NCBI GenBank assembly: GCA_026710825.1
Contig: JAPOQH010000055.1
Coordinates: 62,001 to 126,000 of the forward strand
Direction of reading: 5' to 3'
DNA length: 64,000 nt
DNA from: Chloroflexota bacterium
GTDB lineage: Bacteria; Chloroflexota; Dehalococcoidia; Lucifugimonadales; UBA3495
Part shown: positions 32,840-42,166 of the stretch, piece after piece
Layout: each line of letters opens with the position of its first letter
Numbering within the stretch: the stretch's first letter is position 1
Made by a program: the position numbers and the translations under genes
Notes under the pieces: generated by a model
Told to the model about the DNA's origin: nothing
Seen by the model: only the letters and a program-made list of their open reading frames with translations
Databases searched by the model: none

Positions 32840-34060
32840 CTACTGGGTCATCCCCTCACCGTGCTGGGTGAGGTCGACACCCACTTCCTCTTCGGTATCG
32901 TTGACGCGCAGCCCGATGGTGAACTTGAGCGCCAGCAGGATGATGCTCGTCACCACGAACGACCAGGCGAACGCTGCACCGATGCCGATCAGCTGGTACA
33001 GCACCTGCTCGATCCGACTGACATCTGCTTCCAACGCGCCGAAACCGATGCCCACAAACAGGCCGGTCGCCAGCGCGCCCCACATTCCGCCGACGCCGTG
33101 GATGCCGAACACGTCCAGCGAGTCGTCGATGCGCAGGCGATGAATCAGTTCGACGGCCAGGAAGCACACCGCTCCGGCTCCGGCCCCGATGATGATGGCG
33201 GGCATCACTCCCACGAATCCGGCCGCCGGCGTGATCGCCACCAGTCCGGCCACGGCTCCGGCCGCCGCGCCGCTGGCCGACGGACGGTGCGTAACGAACC
33301 ACGATACGAACGACCACGACGACATGGCAGTGGCCGCCGCCACGTTGGTAACCACGAACGCATTGGCCGCGTCATACGTGGAAAGGTTGAAGCTGCTGCC
33401 GGCGTTGAATCCGAACCAGCCGAACCACAGCAGGCCCGCGCCCAACAGCACCAGCGGCACATTGTGCGGCACCATCGCCATGGAGCCGAAACCCGAGCGA
33501 CGTCCAATGATGAAAGCCGCCGCCAGCGCCGCCGTTCCGGATGCGATGTGCACCACCGTGCCTCCGGCGAAGTCCAGCGCGAATCCCGCCTCGCTCATCC
33601 CAAGCACGCTGCCCAGGTTGCCCAGCCAGCCGCCGCCCCAAACCCAGTGGCACAGCGGCGCGTACACGATGGACACCCACAGCGCGGCAAACACTAGGTA
33701 CGTCGAGAACTTGAACCGTTCTGCGAACCCGCCAGCGATCAGCGCCACGGTGATGATGGCAAACATGCCCTGGAACACCATGAACGCCTGCTCGTCTGGC
33801 AGCACGCCTATCATTCCGAACTTGGTCAGGTCGCCCACGAATCCCAGCGCGCCCACGCTGTTGCCGAAGGCCAGGCTGTAGCCCCACAGCACCCAGACGA
33901 TGCTCACCACCCCGATGGCGGCGACCGAGTGCATCATCGTTCCAATAACGTTCTTGGTGCGTACCAGTCCTCCGTAGAAAAGCGCCAACCCGGGGATCAT
34001 GATGAACACCAGCGCCGACGATATCAGGAAGGAAAGTACCTCCAGTTCAGTGAACTCCAT
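32840..34060 (-). CDS. amtB: Ammonium transporter 1
   Basis: ATG at 34060 with GGAG upstream is chosen over an upstream in-frame ATG. The product has about eleven helices with Amt signatures: VFIMIPGLALFYGGLVRTKN, the FQGMFAIITVALIAGGFAER segment, DFAGGTVVHIASGTAALAAA, and FDVFGIHGVGG-type stretch DSLDVFGIHGVGGMWGALAT, with the pore-lining twin His in VVHI and GIHG. It admits ammonium across the inner membrane. Its neighbour amt2 and the GlnA genes form a nitrogen block; no PII (glnB) gene is present in the window. Confidence 0.95.
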   Translation of the reverse strand: MEFTELEVLSFLISSALVFIMIPGLALFYGGLVRTKNVIGTMMHSVAAIGVVSIVWVLWGYSLAFGNSVGALGFVGDLTKFGMIGVLPDEQAFMVFQGMFAIITVALIAGGFAERFKFSTYLVFAALWVSIVYAPLCHWVWGGGWLGNLGSVLGMSEAGFALDFAGGTVVHIASGTAALAAAFIIGRRSGFGSMAMVPHNVPLVLLGAGLLWFGWFGFNAGSSFNLSTYDAANAFVVTNVAAATAMSSWSFVSWFVTHRPSASGAAAGAVAGLVAITPAAGFVGVMPAIIIGAGAGAVCFLAVELIHRLRIDDSLDVFGIHGVGGMWGALATGLFVGIGFGALEADVSRIEQVLYQLIGIGAAFAWSFVVTSIILLALKFTIGLRVNDTEEEVGVDLTQHGEGMTQ

Positions 34061-34330
34061 CTGTCTCGTCTCCTCACTCCCGTTGTTTGCGTCCGTGTCC
34101 TTTCCGCTCACACCGCAGCAGCCTGCCCGCAGGCGAGTGACCGTGCTGCCGCCGGTGTGTTGACCTCAAGCAGAAAAGGCGCAAAGTATCGGACGATTCT
34201 AAATTTCCAGTGTTACGGACTAATGACGGAAATGTTACAAAGGTGTTACATGCGTTGGCGCTTATGATTCCCCGGGGCCCGTGACCAGGGCGTTTCGGTC
34301 ATATTCGGTTCAGGAAAATCCGGCCCACGA

Positions 34331-34372
34331 AAAATCGGGGGCCGAGGGTGGCCACAACCCTCGACCCCCGAT
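34331..34372 (-). terminator. Terminator after ammonium transporter 2
   Basis: Strong hairpin, arms ATCGGGGGNCGAGGGT and ACCCTCG(A)CCCCCGAT, followed leftward by TTTTT. Located 31 bp beyond the amt2 stop, so the two amt genes are separate transcription units. Confidence 0.88.
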
Positions 34373-34402
34373 ATGAGGAGAGAAGATGTCGTCGTTTTTG
34401 GA

Positions 34403-35797
34403 CTAGCTCGTCGCTGCCGATTCCGGATACGTCTGGATGCCGTGCTCGGATATGTCCAGACCCTGGATCTCTTCCTCTTCGCTGACCCTCACTCCCATGG
34501 TGAACTTCAGCAGGAAGAACAGCGCGAAACCGGTTGCCAGCGGCCACACCACCACCGCGATGATGCTGAGGATCTGAGGCAGCAGCAGCGCCGCGTTCCC
34601 GCCAACCAGGCCTACGGTGCCTTCGGACCGCATCCCGCCGGCCACCGCCGAGTCCGCGCCGCTGGCGAATATCGCCACGGCCAGCAAGCCCCACAGTCCC
34701 GTTACGCCGTGCACGCTGATCGCGCCCACCGGGTCGTCAACCTTCAGCACGTTCTCCACGAACTTCACGGAGAAGTACATGATCGGTGCTGCGATGGCTC
34801 CAATGACCACGGCAGCCCAGGGGTCCACGAACGCTACCGGCGCCGTGATTCCGACCAGTCCGGCCAACGCGCCGTTACAGGTGATCAGGATGTCGGCCTT
34901 GCCCTTGGCAATCAGCGAAATGTACAACGCCACCACCGCGCCGGTCGCGCCGGCCAGCAGCGTGTTGACCGCGTTCAGGCCAATGTTGTCGCCGGTGTTG
35001 ATGTTGAATCCAAACCACCCAAAGAACAGGATGAACGTGCCGATCACCACGAACGGCGTGCTGTGCGCCGGCAGTTCCTGCGCCCGGCCGTTCACGAACT
35101 TGCCGATGCGCGGACCGACCACCCAGGCGCCGGCCAGGGCCACGAAGCCGCCCACCGCGTGCACCACGCCGGAACCGGCATAGTCCTGCGCGCCCATCGC
35201 GCCCAGGAAGCCGTCGCCCCATACCCAGTGTCCGTAGATGGGGTAGATCAGCGCGGAAACGATGAAGCTGTAGGCCAGGTAGGTCTGCAGCTTGGTGCGC
35301 TCCGCCATCGCGCCGGCCACAATGGTCGCGGCCGTGGCGGCGAACACCATCTGGAACATCCAGTCAACGTGGTTGCCTTCCACCAGGAAGAAGTTGCTCA
35401 TGCCGATGAACTGCCCGGCCGACGATCCCGTCATAAACGCGAAACCGAACGCCCAGAAGCCCAGGGACGCAATGGCAAAGTCCATGAAGGACTTGGTCAG
35501 ATAGTTGGTTGTGTTCTTGGAACGAATCAGGCCCGCGCCGAGAAACGCGAAACCGGCCTGCATGAAAAACACCAGCGCCGCCGCAACGATCAGCACCACG
35601 TTGTCAACGTAGCCCGCCGACGCAACGTCGTCGCCCTGCGCGAACACCGAGTTGAACGTCGCCAGCACACTGATTGCCAGCAGTCCTACCGCCAACGCCA
35701 GCAGCGTCCGCCGTAGGGAGAAGGGATACTCTTTCACCGCGGCAACGCCGTGTCTGAGTACGCTGGAAGTGTATAGAGATTTTGTGGCCGCAAGCAT
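34403..35797 (-). CDS. amtB: Ammonium transporter 2, with signal peptide
   Basis: ATG at 35797 has GGAGG seven bases upstream. The 464-residue protein has a longer N-terminus than amt1: a basic start then LLALAVGLLAISVLATFNSV, ending FAQG, a likely cleaved signal. Amt motifs follow: FFMQAGFAFLGAGLIRSKNT, VFAATAATIVAGAMAERTK, YAGSGVVHAVGGFVALAGAW and DDPVGAISVHGVTGLWGLLA with the twin His. The acidic-rich C-tail (SEEEEIQGLDISEHGI) resembles that of amt1. The pair probably arose by ancient duplication. Confidence 0.95.
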   Translation of the reverse strand: MLAATKSLYTSSVLRHGVAAVKEYPFSLRRTLLALAVGLLAISVLATFNSVFAQGDDVASAGYVDNVVLIVAAALVFFMQAGFAFLGAGLIRSKNTTNYLTKSFMDFAIASLGFWAFGFAFMTGSSAGQFIGMSNFFLVEGNHVDWMFQMVFAATAATIVAGAMAERTKLQTYLAYSFIVSALIYPIYGHWVWGDGFLGAMGAQDYAGSGVVHAVGGFVALAGAWVVGPRIGKFVNGRAQELPAHSTPFVVIGTFILFFGWFGFNINTGDNIGLNAVNTLLAGATGAVVALYISLIAKGKADILITCNGALAGLVGITAPVAFVDPWAAVVIGAIAAPIMYFSVKFVENVLKVDDPVGAISVHGVTGLWGLLAVAIFASGADSAVAGGMRSEGTVGLVGGNAALLLPQILSIIAVVVWPLATGFALFFLLKFTMGVRVSEEEEIQGLDISEHGIQTYPESAATS

Positions 35798-36064
35798 ACT
35801 TTTGCCTCCATTTCAGCGTTGAGCCGTCGTCGCGCAGCGTGTGGTCGACGCGCTGTGGGCGGCGTCCCGTTTATTGTGACCACGATCATCCTAGGGGCGC
35901 CGTGTTAACCGGTGATTGCGGCCCAATTAACAAACTGTTGCTTATTGATTAATTTTTTGTTTCGTTCACAAGGCATCCGCCCTGACCTCTCGGGCCCGCC
36001 CGCCCCGTCGTGTATAATGCGCCGTACCCATCCTTTATGAATAAACCCCGCCACGAGGTGCACC

Positions 36065-36913
36065 ATGGCCGATTACGCGCATCCCGAATCCCTTGTTTCC
36101 ACCCAATGGGTCGCCGACCACGGCTCGGACGCCAACGTCCGCTTGGTCGAGGTTGACGTCGATACCTCCGCCTACGAACAGGGCCACATCGCCGGCGCAG
36201 TGACCTGGAACTGGCAGAGCCAACTCCAGCAGAACGTCGCCCGCGACATCGTCTCCCGCAGCGAAATGGAAGCCCTGCTCACCGGCAGCGGCATCTCCCC
36301 CAACACCACCATCATCCTCTACGGCGACAACAACAACTGGTTTGCCGCCTGGGCCTTCTGGCAGCTTCGCTACTACGGCCACCAGGACGTCAAGCTGATG
36401 AACGGCGGACGCGCCCTCTGGCTCGCCGAGAACCGCCCGACTACCACCGACGTGCCCAGTTACGCCGCCTCCACCTACAGCATCACCACCGAGAACACCG
36501 ACCTGCGCGCCCTGCGCGATTACGTGCTCCAGGCCGTGAACAGCAGCAGCCACGCCTTGGTCGATGTACGCTCGCCCGACGAGTTCTCCGGCGCCCTCAA
36601 CGCGCCGCCGAACCTGCCGCAGGAGGGCTCCCAGCGCAACGGCCACATCCCCGGCGCGGCCAACGTCCCCTGGGGCCAGGCAGTCAACGAGGACGGCACC
36701 TTCAAGTCCGCCGACGCGCTCAGCGAACTCTACGGCGGCAAGGGCGTCGACGGCTCCCGCGAGACCATCGCCTACTGCCGCATCGGCGAGCGTTCCTCCC
36801 ACACCTGGTTCGTCCTGAGCCAACTCCTCGGCTACGACAACGTCCGCAACTACGACGGCTCCTGGACCGAGTGGGGCAGCATAGTAGGCGCCCCCATCGA
36901 GCGCGACGTGTAA
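36065..36913 (+). CDS. Sulfurtransferase with two rhodanese domains
   Basis: A 282-residue thiosulfate/3-mercaptopyruvate sulfurtransferase. The inactive N-terminal rhodanese domain runs to about 140 (LVEVDVDTSAYEQGHIAGAV). The C-terminal one has ALVDVRSPDEFSGAL and the active-site loop ETIAYCRIGERSSHTWFVLS with persulfide Cys in CRIGERS, the thiosulfate-type (not CGSGVTA mercaptopyruvate-type) loop. GAGG precedes the ATG by six bases. Followed by its own terminator, so it is monocistronic. Confidence 0.93.
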   Translation: MADYAHPESLVSTQWVADHGSDANVRLVEVDVDTSAYEQGHIAGAVTWNWQSQLQQNVARDIVSRSEMEALLTGSGISPNTTIILYGDNNNWFAAWAFWQLRYYGHQDVKLMNGGRALWLAENRPTTTDVPSYAASTYSITTENTDLRALRDYVLQAVNSSSHALVDVRSPDEFSGALNAPPNLPQEGSQRNGHIPGAANVPWGQAVNEDGTFKSADALSELYGGKGVDGSRETIAYCRIGERSSHTWFVLSQLLGYDNVRNYDGSWTEWGSIVGAPIERDV

Positions 36914-36938
36914 CACCTAACACCAATTGCCCACACGC

Positions 36939-36970
36939 GACGGGGCGGGTTTGAAACCCGCCCCGTTTCA
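36939..36970 (+). terminator. Terminator after sulfurtransferase gene
   Basis: Arms ACGGGGCGGGTT / AACCCGCCCCGT with a short loop, followed by TTTCATT. Confidence 0.85.
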
Positions 36971-37079
36971 TTACCAATTGTCGTCCCCGAATCGTACCCG
37001 ACCCAATGGACAGCCCCGCGCTCCCCGGTGTAGATTGCCTGCCACACTTACCAACTGGAACACTTAGGAGAGCGCAAAC

Positions 37080-38150
37080 ATGGCCGAATACAACCTGGCA
37101 GTCATCGCCGGCGACGGCATCGGACCCGAGGTCATCGCGGAGGGTCGCAAGGTCCTCGAAACCGTGGCCGCCCAGACCGACGGCCTCTCCTTCCGCGCCA
37201 CCGAGTACCCCTGGGGCAGCGACTACTACCGCGAAACCGGCCGCATGATGCCCGAGGACGGCCTGGACCAGCTATCCGCCCACGACGCCATCCTGTTCGG
37301 CGCCGTCGGCGACCCCAACATCCCCGATCACATCACCCTGCAGGGACTCCTGCTGCCCATGCGCCGCGCCTTTGACCAGGCCATCTGCGTGCGCCCCGCC
37401 GTGCTGTTCCCCGGCGTCGAGTCCCCCATCGCCGGCAAGCAGGCCGGCGACGTTGACATGGTGATATTCCGCGAGAACACCGAGGGCGAGTACGCCCCGG
37501 TCGGCGGCCGCCTCTACGCCGGCACGCCCCACGAGACCGTGATCCAGAGCGGTGTCTTCACCCGGCGCGGCACCGAGCGCATCATCCGCGCCGCCTTCGA
37601 GTACAGCCTGCGGCGCGGCGGCCGGAACAAGGTCACGTCCGTCACCAAGTCCAACGCCCAGGCCTTCAGCATGGTCTTCTGGGACGAGGTGTTCGACGAC
37701 GTCGCCGCCGACTATCCGCAGGTACAGACCGAGTCCCTGCTGGTGGACCGCGCCGCCATGGACCTCGTCCGCTGGCCCGAGGACTTCGACGTCATCGTGG
37801 CGTCCAACCTGTTCGCCGACATCCTCTCCGACATCGCCGCCGTGGTCACCGGCAGCATGGGCCTCGCCCCCAGCGCCAACATCAACCCCGACAAGACCTC
37901 CCCGTCCATGTTTGAGCCGGTGCACGGCGCCGCCTTCGACATCACCGGCCAGAGCAAGGCCAACCCGCTGGCCACCATCTTCGCCGTCGCCATGATGCTA
38001 GAGCACCTGGGCGAGACCGACGCCGCCGACCGCGTCAACGCCGCCGCCACCCGCGTCCTCAACGAGCGCATCGCCCTCACCGCCGACCTCGGCGGCAACG
38101 CCAGCACCCAGCAGGTCGGCGACGCCGTGGTAAACCTGCTGCAGGGGTAA
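37080..38150 (+). CDS. Isocitrate/isopropylmalate dehydrogenase-family enzyme (tartrate/D-malate type)
   Basis: A 356-residue beta-decarboxylating dehydrogenase: start NLAVIAGDGIGPEVIAEG, then AILFGAVGDPNIPDHITL, RRAFDQAICVRPAVLFPGV, the active-site MVIFRENTEGEYAPVGGRLY, the Lys in VTSVTKSNAQ, the metal-binding Asp in DVIVASNLFADILSDIAAVV, and FEPVHGAAFDITGQSKANPL. The R-x-x-x-Q-x-x-x-x-R pattern and YxxGGR loop are closest to tartrate dehydrogenase/D-malate dehydrogenase rather than LeuB, but I cannot separate them surely. AGGAG lies upstream of the ATG. Confidence 0.88.
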   Translation: MAEYNLAVIAGDGIGPEVIAEGRKVLETVAAQTDGLSFRATEYPWGSDYYRETGRMMPEDGLDQLSAHDAILFGAVGDPNIPDHITLQGLLLPMRRAFDQAICVRPAVLFPGVESPIAGKQAGDVDMVIFRENTEGEYAPVGGRLYAGTPHETVIQSGVFTRRGTERIIRAAFEYSLRRGGRNKVTSVTKSNAQAFSMVFWDEVFDDVAADYPQVQTESLLVDRAAMDLVRWPEDFDVIVASNLFADILSDIAAVVTGSMGLAPSANINPDKTSPSMFEPVHGAAFDITGQSKANPLATIFAVAMMLEHLGETDAADRVNAAATRVLNERIALTADLGGNASTQQVGDAVVNLLQG

Positions 38151-38270
38151 GCCGGTACTCTTCTCTTGGGAGCTTCGTGCCATCGACATGGCGGCCAGAA
38201 TCACCGGTGACAGTCATCCCTTGCCAGCACGCCGTAACAGGGATTAGGGTACGGGTACTTCCGAACAGGG

Positions 38271-38945
38271 GTGCCCGTTTTGCTCTTTGATTATCCGCAG
38301 GTCGACCAGGGTTACCAGCCTATCAGCAGCGTTTGGGAAGGCAGCGACGGCGAGTTGATCGAAACCATGTTGCGATTCTACTCGTCGATTAGTCCCGAGC
38401 CCATCCTGGACGCCACGTACAACCGGGGCCGTTTCTGGAAAGAATCCTCGCGAGAAGTGGTGTCGATGGACATCGACCCCAAGTTCGAGCCGATGATCGT
38501 TGGCGACAATCGGGTGATGGAAGGAGTGCCCGACGCTGCATTTGGAACGGTCATCTACGACCCGCCGCACGTTGGACCGCAGGGTCGGGACAAGAGCACC
38601 AAGAAATTCGATGAGGATTTCGGCGCGACAGTCGCGTGCGGCAAAGAGCATGATTGGAGCCTGAGCTATCTCTACCCTCCGTTCCTGGACCAGGCGAAAC
38701 GGGTTCTGAAACCCGAAGGCCTGCTGCTCGCAAAGATCACCGATATGGTCAACAGCCACCGCTCAAAGTGGAGCCACTGCGATTTTATGCGCATGGCGGA
38801 TGAGGCGGGATTCACCGTCTGCGACCTGATCATCAAGGTCCGAACCGGCCCGATGATGTCCAACAAATGGGCCACCGCTCACCACGCGAGGAAACGACAC
38901 TGCTTCTGGATAGTCTGCCGCAACAGCGCCAGATGCGAGCGCTAA
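38271..38945 (+). CDS. Putative DNA amino-methyltransferase
   Basis: Starts at GTG 38271. The 224-residue protein has the S-adenosylmethionine fold and a DPP motif: PEPILDATYNRGRFWK (motif I-like), VVSMDIDPKFEP, then TVIYDPPHVGPQGRDKSTKK where D-P-P-H is the catalytic motif IV of N6-adenine/N4-cytosine methyltransferases, and a late LLLAKITDMVNS. It lies 60 bp before an Eco29kI-like nuclease, suggesting an R-M pair; however, Eco29kI's usual partner is a C5 methyltransferase, so the pairing would be unusual. Confidence 0.72.
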   Translation: MPVLLFDYPQVDQGYQPISSVWEGSDGELIETMLRFYSSISPEPILDATYNRGRFWKESSREVVSMDIDPKFEPMIVGDNRVMEGVPDAAFGTVIYDPPHVGPQGRDKSTKKFDEDFGATVACGKEHDWSLSYLYPPFLDQAKRVLKPEGLLLAKITDMVNSHRSKWSHCDFMRMADEAGFTVCDLIIKVRTGPMMSNKWATAHHARKRHCFWIVCRNSARCER

Positions 38946-39005
38946 TCGGTGCGCAACTACGACCCGCTCAGCGTGGACTAACTGGGCCGCAATGCAGCCC
39001 GGGCC

Positions 39006-39518
39006 TTGATGGAATTCCCCGCCGACGCGCTGCCACCGAGCGAAGCCTTTGATGGCGCTGGGGTCTACACCCTGCACTACACCGGAGCCTTTCCTGCATA
39101 TGCTGCCATCGGGCCGGATGTACCCATCTATGTAGGGAAGGCTGACCCGCCGGGGCGGAGACAGGGGCGGACGCAGGCATCAACACCGGTTCTCCACCGC
39201 CGCCTGCAGGAGCATGCCGAGTCAATTGATGCGGCATCCAACTTGGATCTGCCCGACTTTCGTTGTCGTTGGCTGGTGCTCGACCCTGTGTGGGTAGGAC
39301 TTACGGAGCAGGTGCTGCTGACGCAGTATCAACCACTATGGAACGTGGTCGTCGATGGATTTGGCAATCATGACCCAGGCGCCGGGCGCAGGAACCAGCG
39401 ACGGTCCCGATGGGACACGGTGCACCCGGGGCGTGAATGGGCGTACAACCTGCGAGACAGGGGCGAGACCGCGGACGACGTCGTAACCGCAATCGAGACC
39501 CTCAGAGAGCGCAGGTAA
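39006..39518 (+). CDS. Eco29kI-family GIY-YIG restriction endonuclease
   Basis: The frame starts at TTG 39006; an ATG at 39009 is the likelier start. The 170-residue product has the GIY-YIG pair GVYTLHYTGAFPAYAAIGPD and VPIYVGKADPPGRRQG, the conserved Arg-rich loop, VLHRRLQEHAESI, and RCRWLVLDPVWVGLTEQVLL with a late Glu plus YQPLWN..VDGFGNHDPG, all typical of Eco29kI-type enzymes. Paired with the preceding methyltransferase. Confidence 0.82.
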   Translation: MMEFPADALPPSEAFDGAGVYTLHYTGAFPAYAAIGPDVPIYVGKADPPGRRQGRTQASTPVLHRRLQEHAESIDAASNLDLPDFRCRWLVLDPVWVGLTEQVLLTQYQPLWNVVVDGFGNHDPGAGRRNQRRSRWDTVHPGREWAYNLRDRGETADDVVTAIETLRERR

Positions 39519-39700
39519 GCCAGACATATCCCTTTCGGGGAGAGTTTGGCGACTCAGTGGTGAACCTGCTGGAGCGTTACAGTACGATCGGGGCTTTATT
39601 GGGGTGGCGAGATTCCACAATATGGTCGTGGAGCCAGACCGCTCGGCCAAAAAACCCAAGCCCCTCATACACCTGTGGTTGCCACCCCTGACGCTCCAGT

Positions 39701-39735
39701 CGTCAGCCCTGCTCAGATAGCAGGGCTGACGGTTT
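39701..39735 (+). terminator. Terminator after the nuclease gene
   Basis: Thirteen-bp stem CGTCAGCCCTGCT / AGCAGGGCTGACG with a 5-nt loop, followed by GTTTTAG on the plus strand. Confidence 0.85.
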
Positions 39736-39758
39736 TAGATCAGCGTCCGCCGCACCCT

Positions 39759-40181
39759 TCAGGCCACCGTGCTCTCCCGCCAGCGCATGCCCCAAAGCCG
39801 CAGGCCGGCCACCACCATCAGGATGGGCAAGACAGCGCCCAGCACGGACCAGAACTGTCCGTCCGCCACGTTGTTGGGCGAAAGCGTCAGCGCCCAGTTC
39901 CAGTAGTAGATGATCGCCGCGGCAACCGAGCCATAGAAGAGCCCGTTGGCCTCCAGGTACCGCTTCAGTTCCGCCGACCCTTCGCCATCGAACCGCCGTT
40001 TGCCGACATAGCTGGCCGCCAGCATGATCAGCACCCCGGGCGCGATGAACCAGTTCATGTAGTGCCACAGCGTGAACGGCGCGCCACCGGCATGATAGAA
40101 CGGCGTGATGATGAAATGAACGGCAATGGCCACACCGACCAAAACGATGTAGACACCCCCGGCGCGAATTAGATAGGACAT
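39759..40181 (-). CDS. Four-helix membrane protein, unknown
   Basis: A 140-residue protein with four hydrophobic segments: VYIVLVGVAIAVHFIITPFY, HYMNWFIAPGVLIMLAASYV, NGLFYGSVAAAIIYYWNWAL and FWSVLGAVLPILMVVAGLRL, separated by short loops. No family recognised. A GGGGGC ribosome-binding-like stretch lies upstream of ATG. Confidence 0.6.
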   Translation of the reverse strand: MSYLIRAGGVYIVLVGVAIAVHFIITPFYHAGGAPFTLWHYMNWFIAPGVLIMLAASYVGKRRFDGEGSAELKRYLEANGLFYGSVAAAIIYYWNWALTLSPNNVADGQFWSVLGAVLPILMVVAGLRLWGMRWRESTVA

Positions 40182-40762
40182 ATCAGCCCCCTAGTGTGTA
40201 TCCGCAAGAATAGTTATTGATTAACATCATACCGCCGAGATGTGAAAAGAACGTAAATCATTGCTTCATATTTGTAGAACCTTTGTGAACATTCACCCTG
40301 CCCCAGTGGGCGATCCATAACAGGTCACGAGATTCACCACCCAGGCGGCAGGCGTCGCGCTGCATTCTTCACCCAGCGACCCGAATTAGCCGGCAATACG
40401 GTTCGCGACACGCGTTTCGACTGAAAACCGCAGGCCGACGGCGACCCGCGGAAGGGCCTTTTCAGGGTCGCCACACGTCCCGCTCATGGTGAGCCTGTCG
40501 AACCACGAGCGCGCCCTTCAACAGGCTCAGGACGAGCGGACAAAACTGGATCGCACAATTTTGCAAAGGCCCTACACCCGCGGTCATCTCTGGCCAACGA
40601 CGCCAACAGCCGAACGGCTGCATCTGCCGCAGATTGACGCGACACAGTGCGAAACGCTCTGAAGCGGAACGGCAGGACGGCAGCCTCAACCCGCCGCAAC
40701 TTCGAGACGGAGCCTCAGGTTACGGGCGGGAGTACGGCATCTGTCGGGCTGGGCGTCCGCCA
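40182..40762. other. Intergenic stretch containing a full dispersed repeat
   Basis: 581 bp with no supported gene. An AT-rich segment (40200-40320) may hold a promoter for the leftward membrane gene. The complete palindromic repeat lies at 40479-40540. Confidence 0.5.
40479..40540. repeat. Complete VRQAHHER/EPVEG palindromic repeat
   Basis: Left arm CCGCTCATGGTGAGCCTGTC and right arm ending CAGGCTCAGGACGAGCGG are imperfect inverted repeats of about 23 bp around a GC-rich centre. The same arm recurs at 11793-11820, 15140-15164, 41825-41850, 42012-42044 and, diverged, 57599-57626. Confidence 0.85.
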
Positions 40763-41806
40763 TCATTCCCCCTCCGTCGGCGCCGAACCACCCGCTCCCT
40801 CAGAGTCATCGATGCCCAGGCGCTCCCGCAGGCGGCGCGTCTCTTCCTGCAGTAGTTCCTCCATCAGCGCATCCATATCCGGCTCCTCACCCGGTTCGTA
40901 TTCCCTCAGCACGAACACGCCCGGGCTGTCCTCCGTCGGCGGCTCGCAAGGCGGAAACGTCGTCTGCGGCTCGCCGCTGGGAGCCGGCCACTCCTGACCT
41001 CCGTGGTAGTCGGGCATCCGCTCGCACTGAGCATCCAACGCCCGCAGCCAGAAGGTCTGTTCCACATGCCAGGACTCGTGCATCGACCACCCTTCTGCCG
41101 ATTCGACGCGGCGCTGATCGCAACTCAACAGCCCACCGAAGCTCAGGTGCACGCCGTCCCAGTCCGCCGACGCCGCGCCCCAGTCGGGAACCAGCCGGTC
41201 GTCGTCCGAACCACGCGCCGGATACGCCACGCACAGGCGATGCCAGTCCTCCGGTCCGTTCAGCTCGTAAATCTTTGCACCGGCCGGCATCCGCATCAAC
41301 CAGCACTGCAGCGGCCAACTCTGTGCCCAATGATCTCCGGCATGATTCTCGTAAGCGATCAGCAGCGACACGAATCCATCATACGAGGTGGACGTGTATT
41401 GCAGGCTGTCGGGTTTCTGCGCGTAGCGTTCCCACCGGGCTGGCGGACTGTTCGGTTGACGCCATTGCGCCGGATCCGGCGTTTCCCCTTCGTGCGCGAC
41501 CCACACCTGTCGATCCAGATCCGGCCCCTGGTACCACCACGCCGTCCCGTCGTGCGCCAGCGTGGCCTCCACCAGCGAGCGAATCACCGGCGCCAACCCC
41601 AGCATCTCCGCCACAACCTCCTCGTGGTCAGACTGCCATATTTCCACCATATCCACCGCGTACGCCGCCAGCGGAAAACTCACCGCCGGATTCGCCAGGT
41701 CCTCCGCCACATACCCCCGCTCGCGAGCGTCGGCGAAAAACGCGCACCCCATCGGCGACGCAAGTATCTCCTCAACCCTCTTGGCAATCTCACTCGCACC
41801 GTTCAC
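40763..41806 (-). CDS. Hypothetical protein, 347 residues
   Basis: A soluble, acidic, Trp-rich protein. Visible patches include ILASPMGCAFFADARERGYV, FPLAAYAVDMVEIWQSDHEE, TAWWYQGPDLDRQVWVAHEG, LHLSFGGLLS and a C-terminal helix MDALMEELLQEETRRLRERL. No transmembrane segment or recognised motif. The stretch GAKIYELNGPEDWHRLCVAY resembles a phospho-ligand or toxin-binding pattern, but I would not assign a function. Confidence 0.65.
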   Translation of the reverse strand: MNGASEIAKRVEEILASPMGCAFFADARERGYVAEDLANPAVSFPLAAYAVDMVEIWQSDHEEVVAEMLGLAPVIRSLVEATLAHDGTAWWYQGPDLDRQVWVAHEGETPDPAQWRQPNSPPARWERYAQKPDSLQYTSTSYDGFVSLLIAYENHAGDHWAQSWPLQCWLMRMPAGAKIYELNGPEDWHRLCVAYPARGSDDDRLVPDWGAASADWDGVHLSFGGLLSCDQRRVESAEGWSMHESWHVEQTFWLRALDAQCERMPDYHGGQEWPAPSGEPQTTFPPCEPPTEDSPGVFVLREYEPGEEPDMDALMEELLQEETRRLRERLGIDDSEGAGGSAPTEGE

Positions 41807-42166
41807 GAACGACCCCCGTCAATCCCGCTCATGGTGAGCCTGTCGAACCTACTCCCGCCAACAGTTTGTCATTGCCAGCGCAGCGTGGCAATCTCGTTGC
41901 TGGCGGGCATCACTGCTCGTCCGTCGTAACCCCGACTGACCCGTCGCAATGACCAAACGGCTGCGCGCCAGCCATCAGGGCCTTTCGATTGTCGTCCCAG
42001 GGTAGTGTAGTCCGCTCATGGTGAGCCTGTCGAACCACGAGCGGGCGGTCAGCAAGGATACGTCCCGGTTGGGATCGTCCCCTTGGCCTGTGATAATCGA
42101 ATCACCCTGCGTCAACCATAAAAGCACTGTCGTACCGAATTAATATTCTGATATAATACGGCCATC
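41807..42166. other. Intergenic stretch with two dispersed repeat arms and a promoter-like region
   Basis: Repeat arms at 41825-41850 and 42012-42044. Just before the downstream ATG, GATATAATACGG supplies a good -10 (TATAAT near 42153), but no clear -35. No gene seen. Confidence 0.5.

Noticed and set aside
36035-36916. 293-residue minus-strand frame opposite the sulfurtransferase
   Set aside because: Antisense artefact; CRIGERS active site lies on the plus strand.
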